Notes: generated by a model not told the origin, from the letters alone. Positions 7,036 through 14,435 are shown, counted from the stretch's first letter. The stretch is 27,845 nucleotides of DNA from an uncultured Eubacteriales bacterium (GCA_905205195.1 CAJLCS010000026.1:1-27845), one strand, 5' to 3'. Made by a program: numbers and translations.

Positions 7036-7821
7036 TCAGTAATAGGTCCCCCGGCGGTAGGTCTGGGGAGGCTGGCCGTAGGCGGAGCGGAACAGGCGGC
7101 TGAAATAAAACGGGTCGGGGATGCCCACGGCCTCGGCGACGGCTTTGACGCTGCGGTCGCTGTGCAGCAGCAGCTCCCGGGCCACCGTCAGCCGGTAATC
7201 GTTGAGATAGCGCAGCGGCGAGGTGCCCATGGCGGATTTGAACGCGGCGTACAGCCCCGACTCGGAGATGTTCAGCAGCGCCGCCATGTCCGCCACGATC
7301 AGCTTTTGGGCATAGTGGAGCCGGATGTATTCCAGCAGGGGGTACAGCTCCCGGTTGCGGCAGTAGGGCCGCCGGGTGCCCAGCTCCAGCAGATGGGACA
7401 GAAACGAGAACATACAGGCCGTCCGCGGCCCGTCACCGTCGGACTGCTCCCACCGGTCAAAATCCCGGCGGAAGGTTTCCGTGGCGGCTGCGTCGGTGAC
7501 GGCGGGAAAATCCCACAGGTCCTCCAGATGGTACTTCCCGTTGACGGTGACGTCCAGGAAGAAGTATCGGCCCCGGAACAGTCCGGTGCACCGCGCCACA
7601 TGGTGGGTGATGGTTTGCAGAGCCACGGAGGGGGCGATAAAAATGCCGCCTTCGCCGGTGTGGAAGGTGCTGCCGTGATCCAGCTGAATGTCGTAGGAGC
7701 CGGTCTCGGCCTGCACCACCGACAAAAAGCCCAGCCGCTTGACGTGCCGCAGCCCTTCAATGTCCCGGGCCTGGAAGGCGTGATAGTCAAACCGATGAAT
7801 TTCAAAGCTTTCCGTCTGCAC
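7036..7821 (-). CDS. AraC-family transcriptional regulator
   Basis: A 261-residue regulator. The N-terminal 140 residues form a cupin-like ligand-binding part (DHGSTFHTGEGGIFIAPS). The C-terminal 100 residues hold two HTH motifs: IVADMAALLNISESGLYAAFKS, and the AraC signature around KAVAEAVGIPDPFYFSRLFR. GTG 7821 is the start, preceded by AAGAAGGGGG. It is divergent from the glycyl radical enzyme remnant at 7935, which has its own promoter. In this family such pairs usually mean that the regulator switches on the adjacent catabolic gene. That target is now broken, so the regulator may be an orphan. It looks intact itself. Confidence 0.88.
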   Translation of the reverse strand: MQTESFEIHRFDYHAFQARDIEGLRHVKRLGFLSVVQAETGSYDIQLDHGSTFHTGEGGIFIAPSVALQTITHHVARCTGLFRGRYFFLDVTVNGKYHLEDLWDFPAVTDAAATETFRRDFDRWEQSDGDGPRTACMFSFLSHLLELGTRRPYCRNRELYPLLEYIRLHYAQKLIVADMAALLNISESGLYAAFKSAMGTSPLRYLNDYRLTVARELLLHSDRSVKAVAEAVGIPDPFYFSRLFRSAYGQPPQTYRRGTYY

Positions 7822-7873
7822 GCTGCCGCCCCCTTCTTTAGAGTATTGTACAGGGCTTGTGTGGTTTCGTCAA

Positions 7874-7902
7874 TGGACAAAACCGGATTTTCCTACTATA
7901 CT
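7874..7902 (+). promoter_or_regulatory. Promoter of the glycyl radical enzyme remnant
   Basis: TGGACA (7874-7879), 17-base spacer, TATACT (7897-7902). It lies in the divergent region between the AraC gene and ATG 7935 and is a plausible AraC-controlled promoter. Confidence 0.5.
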
Positions 7903-7934
7903 GGAAGAAATCAAAGGGAAAGGACGTACCCGCT

Positions 7935-8557
7935 ATGGAGTTTTATACATCATCCGGCATTCCCCGCCCCGTCCGGCTCAGCCAGGCTACCCGGCAGTTT
8001 GCGTGGGAATCCCTGAACCACCGCTACGGCAAGGAAACCCGGCAGACCCCCAATGTGTCGCTGGACCATATCCCGGGCTACCCGGAACTGCCCAAGCTGA
8101 CCCGGTACAATCTGGCCGTCCGGGAAATCGCGGAGAAGGCGCCGCTGCGGATCTGCCCCGGCGAGCTGCTCAGCGGCGCGGCGACGCTGGGCGACGCCAT
8201 CAGCCATATGCTGCCCGCCCGGCACGAGGCTATTGCCCGGGACTGGTCCTGCGGCACCAGCCACCTGACGGTGGACTTCTTTGAGGTGCTGGCCATCGGC
8301 ATGGACGGCATCCGGGCCAAGGCGGAGCGGAGCCTGGCGGCACAGATCGACCCCGCCCGGCAGGAATTTCTCCGCAGCTGCCTGGCCACCATCGACAGCA
8401 TGGCCCTCTGGCATCGCCGGTATGTGGAAGCGCTGGAGGCCATGCCGGGCTACGAAGCGGTGGCCCGGAACCTGCATTAGGTGCCCTTCCGCCCGGCCCG
8501 GACCTTCTGGGAGGCGGTGCAGAGCGTCTGGTTTTGCTTTGCGTTCCTGCGCCTGAC
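7935..8557 (+). pseudogene. 5' part of a glycyl radical enzyme (PFL-like), with in-frame TAG
   Basis: The first 181 codons read as the N-terminal region of a pyruvate formate-lyase-like or dehydratase-like glycyl radical enzyme: ICPGELLSGAATLGDAISHM, CGTSHLTVDFFEVL and FLRSCLATIDSMALWHRRY. TAG at 8478-8480 interrupts it. The same frame continues with family-like VPFRPARTFWEAVQSVWF and CFAFLRL before homology stops near 8557. Full-length enzymes are about 750-850 residues with a catalytic Cys and a C-terminal Gly radical site, all absent here. The ribosome site (AGGGAAAGGA) and promoter are still good. A nonsense mutation plus a 3' deletion makes this a dead gene. No activating enzyme lies next to it. 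Confidence 0.85.
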
Positions 8558-8803
8558 CGGCTGCCGGAAGGCGCAGCCGGCGGGATGCAGCGGCGGCAGG
8601 AAGTCCGGCGCACGACCGGAGAAATAGACGTCCAGCCAACGCTTTGTGTCTGCGAGAACCGACGTTTCCGCCTGTGTGTGCTCCGCGGGGAGGGTACGGG
8701 CAAAGTGCTTCTGCCCCTCGAACCAGACGCCGGTCAGACCTTCTTCATCTGCTGCGAGCAGAAGCATCCCGAGCGGGGAGCTGTAATACTGAATCGCTGT
8801 CAT
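8557..8803 (-). pseudogene. 5' part of an O6-alkylguanine-DNA alkyltransferase gene
   Basis: From ATG 8803 (ribosome site GAGGT) the minus strand reads MTAIQYYSSPLGMLLLAAD, then LTGVWFEGQKHF and TKRWLDVYFSG, the N-terminal domain of Ogt/MGMT, the suicide DNA-repair methyltransferase. Homology ends at GCAFRQ near 8557, just where the family continues into its DNA-binding domain. The active-site PCHRV motif and everything after it are missing, so it is non-functional. It is tail-to-tail with the glycyl radical enzyme remnant, and both lose their 3' ends at the same point. Confidence 0.8.
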
Positions 8804-8938
8804 TGCTGATACCTCAAAATGTGTTGGAATCCTGCGGCGCCTGCGCACGGCCGATCTCCGTAGGGGCGCGGTGTATACGACCATCATAGCGTAAAACGTC
8901 CGAAAACACCATCGCTATCTCCCCGTAATCGCAGACAG

Positions 8939-8979
8939 AAATCAAAAACGGGCTGCCGGCGGCAGCCCGTTTTTGATTT
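8939..8979. terminator. Bidirectional terminator with 19-bp stem
   Basis: Arms 8939-8957 and 8961-8979 are perfectly complementary with a 3-base loop. The GC core is flanked by AAAA/TTTT tracts on both sides, so it can work in both directions. It overlaps the stop codon of the PrsW gene. Confidence 0.9.
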
Positions 8980-10201
8980 ATGCTTCTTCGGGAGCGGCGG
9001 ATTCAGCACGGTGCTTTTTGGCAAGGCGCGTGATCTGCTTCAGACCGGCGCTGATCAGCGTCAGCGTGACGATCCACGCGACGACGGTCAGAATGATCTG
9101 CGTGCCGCAATCGCCGAAGAGACGGAGCGGGGAATCCCAGATGCCGTGGAGAATGACGGAGAGAGCGAAGAAGAACAGGAACCGGCCGCTCAGCAGCTGC
9201 GCGGTGGCAAAGGGATGCTCGCCCTTTGCAGCGACAAGCGCGGCGCCTGCGATCGCCGTCCAGACGACGTGTCCGCCGAGAGAGAGGACGCCGCGCAGAA
9301 GGGTCAGGTTGACCATGAGGGTGAGATCGCCCATCAGCAGATAGCGGAAGGCATAACCGGCGGATTCAAAGACGGCGAAGCCTGCGCCGACGCACGCGCC
9401 GAGGAGCAAACCGTTCAGAATGTACTTGGCGTTCGTCTTTTTGACGTAGTAGGCAACGACGACCATTTTGCCTGCTTCCTCCACAAGACCGACGAGGACC
9501 GCGCCGATGTAGGAAAGCTCGCCGGCGCCGGAGATGCGATAGAGGATCAGCGTGCAGACCAGCGAGAACACGCCGCCGACGAAGAACATGGAGACGACGC
9601 TGAAAATGCTGATGTTTCGCGGCACGTTCACCTCCCAGAAGAAGATGACCAGCGCGAACGGCACGGTCATCGCGCCCATGAACATGAAGCCGGGGTAGGC
9701 GTTTGTGTTCTCGAAGAGGGTCAGCATCAGGTAGAGCAGCAGGCTGGTGGCTGCGAGGAAGAGGAATACGCGGGAATAGAGCCACGGCTTGGGCCACTGC
9801 GCGGTGATCTCCGACTCCGGCGGGGTGGTCTTTTTGGTGCCGCCGATGAAGAGCTCTTCGGCTTCGTCCTGCGTATGCTTCCGGAACACCTCGGAGACGA
9901 GGTCGGAAAGGTGTACGTCAACGGGTCCGCTTTCGCCGATCTTCTCGTTCAGCGAGCCGGCGACTTTTCCAAGCCCGCTGCGGACATAGTCGGCGGCGTT
10001 GGCGGCGGTGTGACTGCCGGCTACGTGCAGATCCCTGCCGCAGTGTGCGCAGAATCGGGCGTCAGGCTCGACCGCTTCACCGCAGAAGGGGCAGGCACGT
10101 TCGTTCGGCGCCGCTTCGACTGCCTGCTTTGTGCCGCATTTCGGGCAGAATTTTGTCGTTTCAGACAGTGTGTTTCCACAGACTGGACATATCTTTTCCA
10201 T
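8978..10201 (-). CDS. Zinc-ribbon PrsW-type intramembrane metalloprotease
   Basis: A 407-residue protein. It starts with two zinc ribbons (Cys5/8/19/22 and Cys37/40/51/54), then a linker of about 100 residues, then eight or so hydrophobic helices from residue 140 on. The membrane part has PrsW hallmarks: LVEEAGK (EExxK type), GFAVFESAGYAF and a late HGIWDS, which together supply the metal-binding and catalytic residues. PrsW in Bacillus cleaves an anti-sigma factor inside the membrane; whether this one does is unknown, and no sigma/anti-sigma pair lies nearby. ATG 10201 is chosen from AAAAGGAGAA upstream and because the zinc ribbon begins directly after it. It is a single-gene unit with its own promoter and a strong terminator. 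Confidence 0.87.
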   Translation of the reverse strand: MEKICPVCGNTLSETTKFCPKCGTKQAVEAAPNERACPFCGEAVEPDARFCAHCGRDLHVAGSHTAANAADYVRSGLGKVAGSLNEKIGESGPVDVHLSDLVSEVFRKHTQDEAEELFIGGTKKTTPPESEITAQWPKPWLYSRVFLFLAATSLLLYLMLTLFENTNAYPGFMFMGAMTVPFALVIFFWEVNVPRNISIFSVVSMFFVGGVFSLVCTLILYRISGAGELSYIGAVLVGLVEEAGKMVVVAYYVKKTNAKYILNGLLLGACVGAGFAVFESAGYAFRYLLMGDLTLMVNLTLLRGVLSLGGHVVWTAIAGAALVAAKGEHPFATAQLLSGRFLFFFALSVILHGIWDSPLRLFGDCGTQIILTVVAWIVTLTLISAGLKQITRLAKKHRAESAAPEEA

Positions 10202-10277
10202 GGGGATTCTCCTTTTGCACCAGCATGAGGGCAGGCGTGCATCTGCCTTCTTCAATGGATGATTTTTTTGCTCCATT

Positions 10278-10306
10278 ATTATACTGCTGCGGTGCGTGGA
10301 ATGCAA
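10278..10306 (-). promoter_or_regulatory. Promoter of the PrsW gene
   Basis: On the minus strand TTGCAT (10301-10306), 17-base spacer, TATAAT (10278-10283), about 75 bases before ATG 10201. The stretch 10307-10436 shows no gene. Confidence 0.7.
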
Positions 10307-10436
10307 GATTGATTTTCGGCAATGAAACACAAAACGGCGTCCGGCGCAGAAAAGGAGTGCGCCCGCACAGCGAGGGCTGTACGGGCGCGGGTTCAAGGGT
10401 TCTTCACTGTAGAAGAAGGAACAAAAAGAAAGAAGC

Positions 10437-10620
10437 TCAGTGCTTGACGGCGGATTTTGCTGCCTGCGCAGCGGAGGCTGCGTCCGTCGTGAAGATGTCG
10501 GCGCCGATCTCGTCCGCAAATTCCTGCGTGATCGGCGCGCCGCCGACCATGATCTTGAACTCGCTGCGGCGCGGATGCTGGTTGAGGTACTCCACGATGT
10601 CCTGCATGGCGGGCATGGTG
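10437..10620 (-). pseudogene. 3' remnant of a corrinoid (B12-binding) methyltransferase protein
   Basis: The minus strand reads TMPAMQDIVEYLNQHP, then FKIMVGGAPITQEFADEIGAD and ends DAASAAQAAKSAVKH with TGA at 10437-10439. This is the C-terminal 60 residues of the MtaC/MtbC-type corrinoid protein family, where the GG-P motif lies near the cobalamin pocket. Intact proteins have about 210 residues, including the DxHxxG cobalamin-binding motif, which is missing. Homology stops within the shared GGGCATGGTGG sequence at 10611-10621, where a copied ABC ATPase segment begins. It is a dead fragment, of interest because corrinoid methyl carriers feed the CODH/ACS pathway encoded in this window. Confidence 0.78.
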
Positions 10621-10817
10621 GGACATGGCCAGCGCCAGCGAGAATTTCCGCTTCATGCCCTCCGACAGCTCCGCCAGACGCTTGCCGGGGTCCAGCGCAA
10701 AGCGCTCCAGCAGGGACTGATACCGGCCTTCGTCCCAGTTTTCAAAGAACCGGGCGGTGACGGCGGTAATTTCGCCCACCCGCCTGCGGGGATAGCAGAC
10801 GGTGCCCCCCGGCGGCA
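10610..10817. repeat. Copied segment of an ABC ATPase gene (copy 1, orphan)
   Basis: Matches 11882-12088 in the same orientation over its whole length with only two differences by eye: T10767 instead of C, and six C residues instead of five at 10805-10810. Copy 2 lies inside an intact gene, so copy 1 is the derived one. It is bounded by remnants of two unrelated genes and encodes no complete product. Confidence 0.9.
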
Positions 10818-10909
10818 AGTACGAGGAGGCCGGGATGACCTACACCGCCTTCCGGAAGCCCACGCCGGAGGAAATGGCGTCGTATCGGGAAATTTTCCGA
10901 TTTTCCTAA
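10811..10909 (+). pseudogene. 3' remnant of an unidentified gene
   Basis: On the + strand a 32-codon tail ends at TAA 10907-10909, reading KYEEAGMTYTAFRKPTPEEM and ending EIFRFS. It has the codon pattern of a real coding end and is followed at once by a terminator, but its 5' part is replaced by the copied ABC segment. The family was not recognised. It could also be a chance open stretch. Confidence 0.4.
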
Positions 10910-10910
10910 T

Positions 10911-10947
10911 AAAAAATGCACGAATCGAACCGGTTCGTGCATTTTTT
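10911..10947. terminator. Bidirectional terminator
   Basis: Perfect 14-bp arms (10911-10924, 10934-10947) begin with AAAAAA and end with TTTTTT, so they can terminate both the + strand remnant and the minus-strand ABC operon, which ends at 10952. Confidence 0.9.
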
Positions 10948-10951
10948 GCAC

Positions 10952-11608
10952 TTATTCCGAGAAATCCAGCCGATCAAACCGGCGGGCCGCCCTTTTTTCG
11001 GACTGGACCGTCCCGGCGATCCAGACGGCGGCGCATCCGGCCAGAACGGCCAGCTGCACCCCGGGGCGCTCCCACGGCGTGTTGAGGAAGGCCAGCCCGG
11101 GCAGGTGGTGCAGTGTTTCCGCCGCGGCGATAAGCAAAAAGGCGTAAACGGCAAACCGGACAAAGGGCCCGCCCACCCGGTAGGCGGTTTTCCAGAAGCC
11201 GCCCAGAAAAATCCCGTTGAACCCGGCAAACAGCAGGCACAGCACCGCCAGATAGATCGGGTTGGCGTTCATCATGGCGTTTTCCCGGTAGACGGCGGCG
11301 TCCGCCCAGAAGAGCGACCGTACCGCCGTCAGCAGGGCGCACAGAAGCAGGTAGGCAAGCTCCATGAGAAACGCGAAGCGGTACTTGGCGGCGACGACGT
11401 CCGTCTTGCGGACCGGCAGCAGCAGGGTAAAGAGCAGGTCATGCTGCTCCCGGGCGGAGAGGGTGGTCTGGAACAGGCCCAGACAGAAGAAAAAGCCCCC
11501 CACCGCAATGGGATACCCCGGCACCAGCGTCATCAGGGCGAACAGCAGGAAGAGGTAGGTCATGGGCAGCGCCGTCAGGGTGCCTTCCTTTCGCAGCAGC
11601 TCCTTCAT
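10952..11608 (-). CDS. ABC-2 type permease subunit
   Basis: A 218-residue membrane protein with about six hydrophobic helices (near 13-30, 34-50, 77-95, 118-138, 145-165 and 182-198). The TLSAREQHDLLFTLLLPVRKTDVVAAKY segment is typical of small ABC-2 permeases (PF13346-like) in Firmicutes. Its ATG overlaps the ATPase stop codon as TAATG at 11608, so the two are translationally coupled and almost surely form one transporter. The substrate cannot be predicted; related pairs are often controlled by a neighbouring regulator, as here. It ends 5 bases before a bidirectional terminator. Confidence 0.82.
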   Translation of the reverse strand: MKELLRKEGTLTALPMTYLFLLFALMTLVPGYPIAVGGFFFCLGLFQTTLSAREQHDLLFTLLLPVRKTDVVAAKYRFAFLMELAYLLLCALLTAVRSLFWADAAVYRENAMMNANPIYLAVLCLLFAGFNGIFLGGFWKTAYRVGGPFVRFAVYAFLLIAAAETLHHLPGLAFLNTPWERPGVQLAVLAGCAAVWIAGTVQSEKRAARRFDRLDFSE

Positions 11609-12327
11609 TAGGCATCCTCCTTCCGCTCCAGCCGGAGCATCACGTCGTCCAGCGTGGCGCAGCCCGGGTAATCCGCCAGAAAGGCGGCTTTTTCCTTGGA
11701 CGCGACCACCCGGCCCTGCTTCAGGTAGGTAATTTCGTCGGCGCAGCGCTCCAGATCGGTGGTGATGTGGGTGGAAAAGACAATGGCGGTACCGTCCCCG
11801 GCCAGCTGCCGGAAAATGTCCAGCAGCTCCTCCCGGGACACTGGGTCCAGCCCGCTGGTGGGTTCGTCCAGAAGCAGCAGCCGGGCATGGTGGGACATGG
11901 CCAGCGCCAGCGAGAATTTCCGCTTCATGCCCTCCGACAGCTCCGCCAGACGCTTGCCGGGGTCCAGCGCAAAGCGCTCCAGCAGGGACTGATACCGGCC
12001 TTCGTCCCAGTTTTCAAAGAACCGGGCGGTGACGGCGGCAATTTCGCCCACCCGCCTGCGGGGATAGCAGACGGTGCCCCCGGCGGCATAGCCCAGCGCC
12101 TGCCGCAGGGCGCGTTCGTTTTCTGCGATATTCTGCCCCAGCAGCCGCACGGTCCCCGCGTCCGGGTGGACCAGACGCAGAATGGACCGGATGGTGGTGG
12201 TTTTTCCCGCGCCGTTCCGGCCGATCAGGCCCATGACGGTGCCGGGCCGGACGGAAAAGCTGACCTGCTCCAGCGCAAAGCCCGGGTAGCGCTTGTACAG
12301 TCCCGTTACTTCCAGAATCGGCTCCAT
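11608..12327 (-). CDS. ABC transporter ATP-binding protein
   Basis: A 239-residue ATPase (CcmA/YhcH-like). Motifs: Walker A GRNGAGKTTT, signature-like LSEGMKRKF, Walker B LLLLDEPTSGLD, D-loop, and switch His in FSTHITTDLE. Start ATG 12327 is preceded by AAAGGAGTTGAGGAT. It drives the ABC-2 permease that follows with a 1-base overlap. The gene is intact. A 207-bp stretch of it (11882-12088), coding the region before Walker B, has been copied to 10610-10817. The operon promoter is at 12349-12377, head-to-head with the promoter of the XRE-AbrB regulator. Confidence 0.92.
   Translation of the reverse strand: MEPILEVTGLYKRYPGFALEQVSFSVRPGTVMGLIGRNGAGKTTTIRSILRLVHPDAGTVRLLGQNIAENERALRQALGYAAGGTVCYPRRRVGEIAAVTARFFENWDEGRYQSLLERFALDPGKRLAELSEGMKRKFSLALAMSHHARLLLLDEPTSGLDPVSREELLDIFRQLAGDGTAIVFSTHITTDLERCADEITYLKQGRVVASKEKAAFLADYPGCATLDDVMLRLERKEDA
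11882..12088. repeat. Source segment of the duplicated ABC ATPase sequence (copy 2)
   Basis: Same sequence as 10610-10817 apart from one substitution and one C in a homopolymer, in direct orientation 1272 bases away. Here it forms part of an intact reading frame. Confidence 0.9.
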
Positions 12328-12348
12328 ATCCTCAACTCCTTTTCCCTC

Positions 12349-12377
12349 ATGATACCAGACGGACGCCGCCCGGTCAA
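12349..12377 (-). promoter_or_regulatory. Promoter of the ABC operon
   Basis: Minus strand: TTGACC (12372-12377), 17-base spacer, TATCAT (12349-12354), 22 bases before the ATPase start codon. Confidence 0.7.
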
Positions 12378-12420
12378 CCAAGACACACGGACGGCGGAAA
12401 ACCAAAAATGTCAGCGGCGG

Positions 12421-12449
12421 TTGCATTTTGCCCGCCGCGCCATTATAAT
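12421..12449 (+). promoter_or_regulatory. Promoter of the XRE-AbrB regulator gene
   Basis: TTGCAT (12421-12426), 17-base spacer, consensus TATAAT (12444-12449), 24 bases before ATG 12474. It is divergent from the ABC promoter, with about 45 bases between the two -35 boxes, so one bound regulator could affect both. Confidence 0.75.
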
Positions 12450-12473
12450 GATGCAAAAGGGGGAGAGGTACCG

Positions 12474-12893
12474 ATGTTAAGTGACAATCTCAGGTCGCTG
12501 CGGCGGCGCAGAGGGGAAAACCAGGAGCAGGTGGCGGAGGCGGTGGGCATCACCCGGCAGGCCCTGTCCAAATGGGAAAGCGGCGCGTCGCTGCCGGACC
12601 TGCCCAACTGCGCGGCGCTGGCGGATTACTACGGCGTGACGGTGGACGATCTGCTCCGCTATGACCCGGCCCGGGAGGGGCTGCCGGTGCCGCCCCGGGG
12701 CAAGCACAGCTTCGGCACGGTGACGCTGAGGCCGGACGGCAGCGTGATTCTGCCGGAAAAGGCCCGGCGGCTGTTCCGGCTGGCCCCCGGCGACCGGCTG
12801 GTGCTGCTGGGGGACGAGGCCCAGGGGCTGGCGCTGGTGAAGGAAGCGGAGCTGGCCCGGCAGCTGGCCCAGCTGGGGCAGGCGGAGGGGTAA
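12474..12893 (+). CDS. XRE-AbrB fusion transcriptional regulator
   Basis: A 139-residue protein with two DNA-binding-type domains. Residues 5-58 are a classical XRE/Cro HTH (LRSLRRRRGENQEQVAEAVG, then ITRQALSKWESG). Residues 80-123 resemble the AbrB/SpoVT swapped-hairpin fold (GTVTLRPDGSVILPEKARR, then FRLAPGDRLVLLGD). ATG 12474 has a ribosome site GGGGGAGAGG. Fusions of this type are known next to ABC transporters in Clostridia. The AbrB part may serve for dimerisation or a second DNA contact. The divergent layout suggests it regulates itself and the ABC operon; that is inferred from position. Confidence 0.82.
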   Translation: MLSDNLRSLRRRRGENQEQVAEAVGITRQALSKWESGASLPDLPNCAALADYYGVTVDDLLRYDPAREGLPVPPRGKHSFGTVTLRPDGSVILPEKARRLFRLAPGDRLVLLGDEAQGLALVKEAELARQLAQLGQAEG

Positions 12894-12897
12894 AAGG

Positions 12898-12924
12898 CGC
12901 CGCCTCCGGATATCGGAGGCGGCG
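12898..12924 (-). terminator. Terminator of the pyruvate kinase gene
   Basis: Perfect 11-bp arms (12898-12908, 12914-12924), loop GATAT. On the minus strand it is followed by CCTTTTA, so it mainly serves pyk. It may also stabilise the end of the convergent XRE-AbrB mRNA. Confidence 0.75.
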
Positions 12925-12930
12925 GAAGGT

Positions 12931-14346
12931 TTATTCGACGGTTTCGACTTTGATCAGGTTGGTGTTGCCGGAGGTGCCGTTGGTCATGCCGCCGGTAATG
13001 ATGACGCTGTCGCCGGGCTTCAGGTTCAGATTTTCCTTGGCGGCCCGGAGGGCGTGATAGAACAGGACCTCCGTGGAGTGGAATTCTTCACTCATCACCG
13101 GCAGCACGCCCCAGGACAGAGCCAGCTTGTACCACACGGCCTTGTTGGTGGCCATGCCGATGATGGGGGTGGGAACCCGGAACCGGGACACCATCCGCAC
13201 CGTCCGCCCGGAGATGGAGGTGACGACGATGGCCTTGGCGTCAATGTCGATGGCCATGCCGCAGGTGGCGTGGGAAATGGCGTCCACCCGGTTCTTGATT
13301 TTGAACTCCGCCGTGCGGAACCGCTTGGCGTAGTTGATGTGGCTTTCGGTTTCCTCCACGATTTCCGCCATGGTCCGGACGGTTTCCACCGGGTATTTTC
13401 CTGCCGCGGACTCGCCGGAGAGCATGACGGCGCTCGTGCCGTCGTAGACGGCATTGGCCACGTCGGAAATTTCCGCCCGGGTGGGCCGGGGGTTGTGGAT
13501 CATGGATTCCAGCATTTCCGTGGCGGTAATGACCCGCTTGCCCAGCAGGCGGCACTTGGTAATCATGTATTTCTGCAGGGCGGGCAGCTCGGCAAAGGGC
13601 ACTTCCACGCCCAGATCACCCCGGGCGATCATGATGCCGTCGCATTCCTGGCAGATTTCCTCAATATTGTTGACACCGGCCCGGTTCTCGATTTTGGCGA
13701 TGACGGAGATGTTCTCGCCGCCGTTTTCCCGGAGAAACGTTTTCAGGTCGATCAGATTCTGCCGGTTGGAGACAAAGGAGGCGGCCACAAAGTCCACGTT
13801 GTGCGCAATGCCGAACAGCAGATCCTGCTTGTCCTGCTGGCTCAGGTAGACCTGATTCATGGTTTTGTTGGGGAAGCTCATGCTCTTCCGGTCGGACAGC
13901 TCGCCGCCCACCAGCACCTGACATCGGGCGTCGGTGTCCGTCAGTTCCCGGACCTCAAAAATGACCAGCCCGTTGTTGACCAGAATCCGGTCGCCCACGC
14001 TCAGGTCGCCGATCAGCCCGGCATAGTTGACGGAAACAATCGTGCCGTCGCCTTCGATGTCCCGGACGGTAAAGGTAAAGGTATCGCCTTCCTTGACGGT
14101 GATTTTGCCGCCCTGGAAGGTCTTGATCCGGTATTCGGGGCCTTTGGTGTCCAGCATGACGGCGATGGGCAGGTTTAGCTCCTCCCGGACCTTGTGGATC
14201 ATCGTCAGCTTTTCCAGCTGCTCGGCATGGGTCCCGTGGGAAAAGTTCAGCCGGGCCACGTTCATGCCGGCCTTGCACATGGCGGTAAAGACCTGGGGGT
14301 CGCTGCTGGCCGGGCCGATGGTGCCGATGATTTTGGTTCTTCTCAT
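12931..14346 (-). CDS. pyk: Pyruvate kinase
   Basis: A 471-residue glycolytic enzyme making pyruvate and ATP from phosphoenolpyruvate and ADP. Motifs in order: RRTKIIGTIGPAS at the N terminus, NFSHGTH, MLDTKGPEYR, the active-site signature IAKIENRAGVNNIEEI (catalytic Lys), MIARGDLGVEVP (metal ligands) and TATEMLESM. The C-terminal allosteric domain is present (SISGRTVRMVSRFR). The extra PEP-utiliser domain found in Bacillus Pyk is absent, which is common in many clostridia. ATG 14346 follows AAAGGAG; an upstream in-frame ATG at 14379 would add 11 residues not typical of the family. Single-gene unit with its own promoter and terminator. Confidence 0.97.
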   Translation of the reverse strand: MRRTKIIGTIGPASSDPQVFTAMCKAGMNVARLNFSHGTHAEQLEKLTMIHKVREELNLPIAVMLDTKGPEYRIKTFQGGKITVKEGDTFTFTVRDIEGDGTIVSVNYAGLIGDLSVGDRILVNNGLVIFEVRELTDTDARCQVLVGGELSDRKSMSFPNKTMNQVYLSQQDKQDLLFGIAHNVDFVAASFVSNRQNLIDLKTFLRENGGENISVIAKIENRAGVNNIEEICQECDGIMIARGDLGVEVPFAELPALQKYMITKCRLLGKRVITATEMLESMIHNPRPTRAEISDVANAVYDGTSAVMLSGESAAGKYPVETVRTMAEIVEETESHINYAKRFRTAEFKIKNRVDAISHATCGMAIDIDAKAIVVTSISGRTVRMVSRFRVPTPIIGMATNKAVWYKLALSWGVLPVMSEEFHSTEVLFYHALRAAKENLNLKPGDSVIITGGMTNGTSGNTNLIKVETVE

Positions 14347-14405
14347 ACGCGTACTCCTTTGCTGCGGAACGGTCCGCACGTTATGTGATCTTCGTTGACA
14401 GCCCT

Positions 14406-14435
14406 ATTATACCACGGCGAAGGCCGGAGAAACAA
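14406..14435 (-). promoter_or_regulatory. Promoter of pyk
   Basis: Minus strand: TTGTTT (14430-14435), 18-base spacer, consensus TATAAT (14406-14411), 60 bases before the start codon. Confidence 0.65.

Noticed and set aside
8478..8480. In-frame TAG in the glycyl radical enzyme as a pyrrolysine codon
   Set aside because: Glycyl radical enzymes are not known to use pyrrolysine, no pyl genes are in view, and the gene is truncated 26 codons later, so a nonsense mutation is simpler.
9011..10228. Open frame on the + strand across the PrsW gene
   Set aside because: It gives an acidic, Glu/Asp/Ala-rich sequence without a ribosome site, while the minus strand has zinc ribbons and PrsW motifs.
14395..14410. 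TTGACA plus TATTAT as a + strand promoter for kdpDE
   Set aside because: The boxes are only about 5 bases apart. The TATTAT is better explained as the reverse of the pyk -10 box; no convincing kdpDE promoter was fixed.
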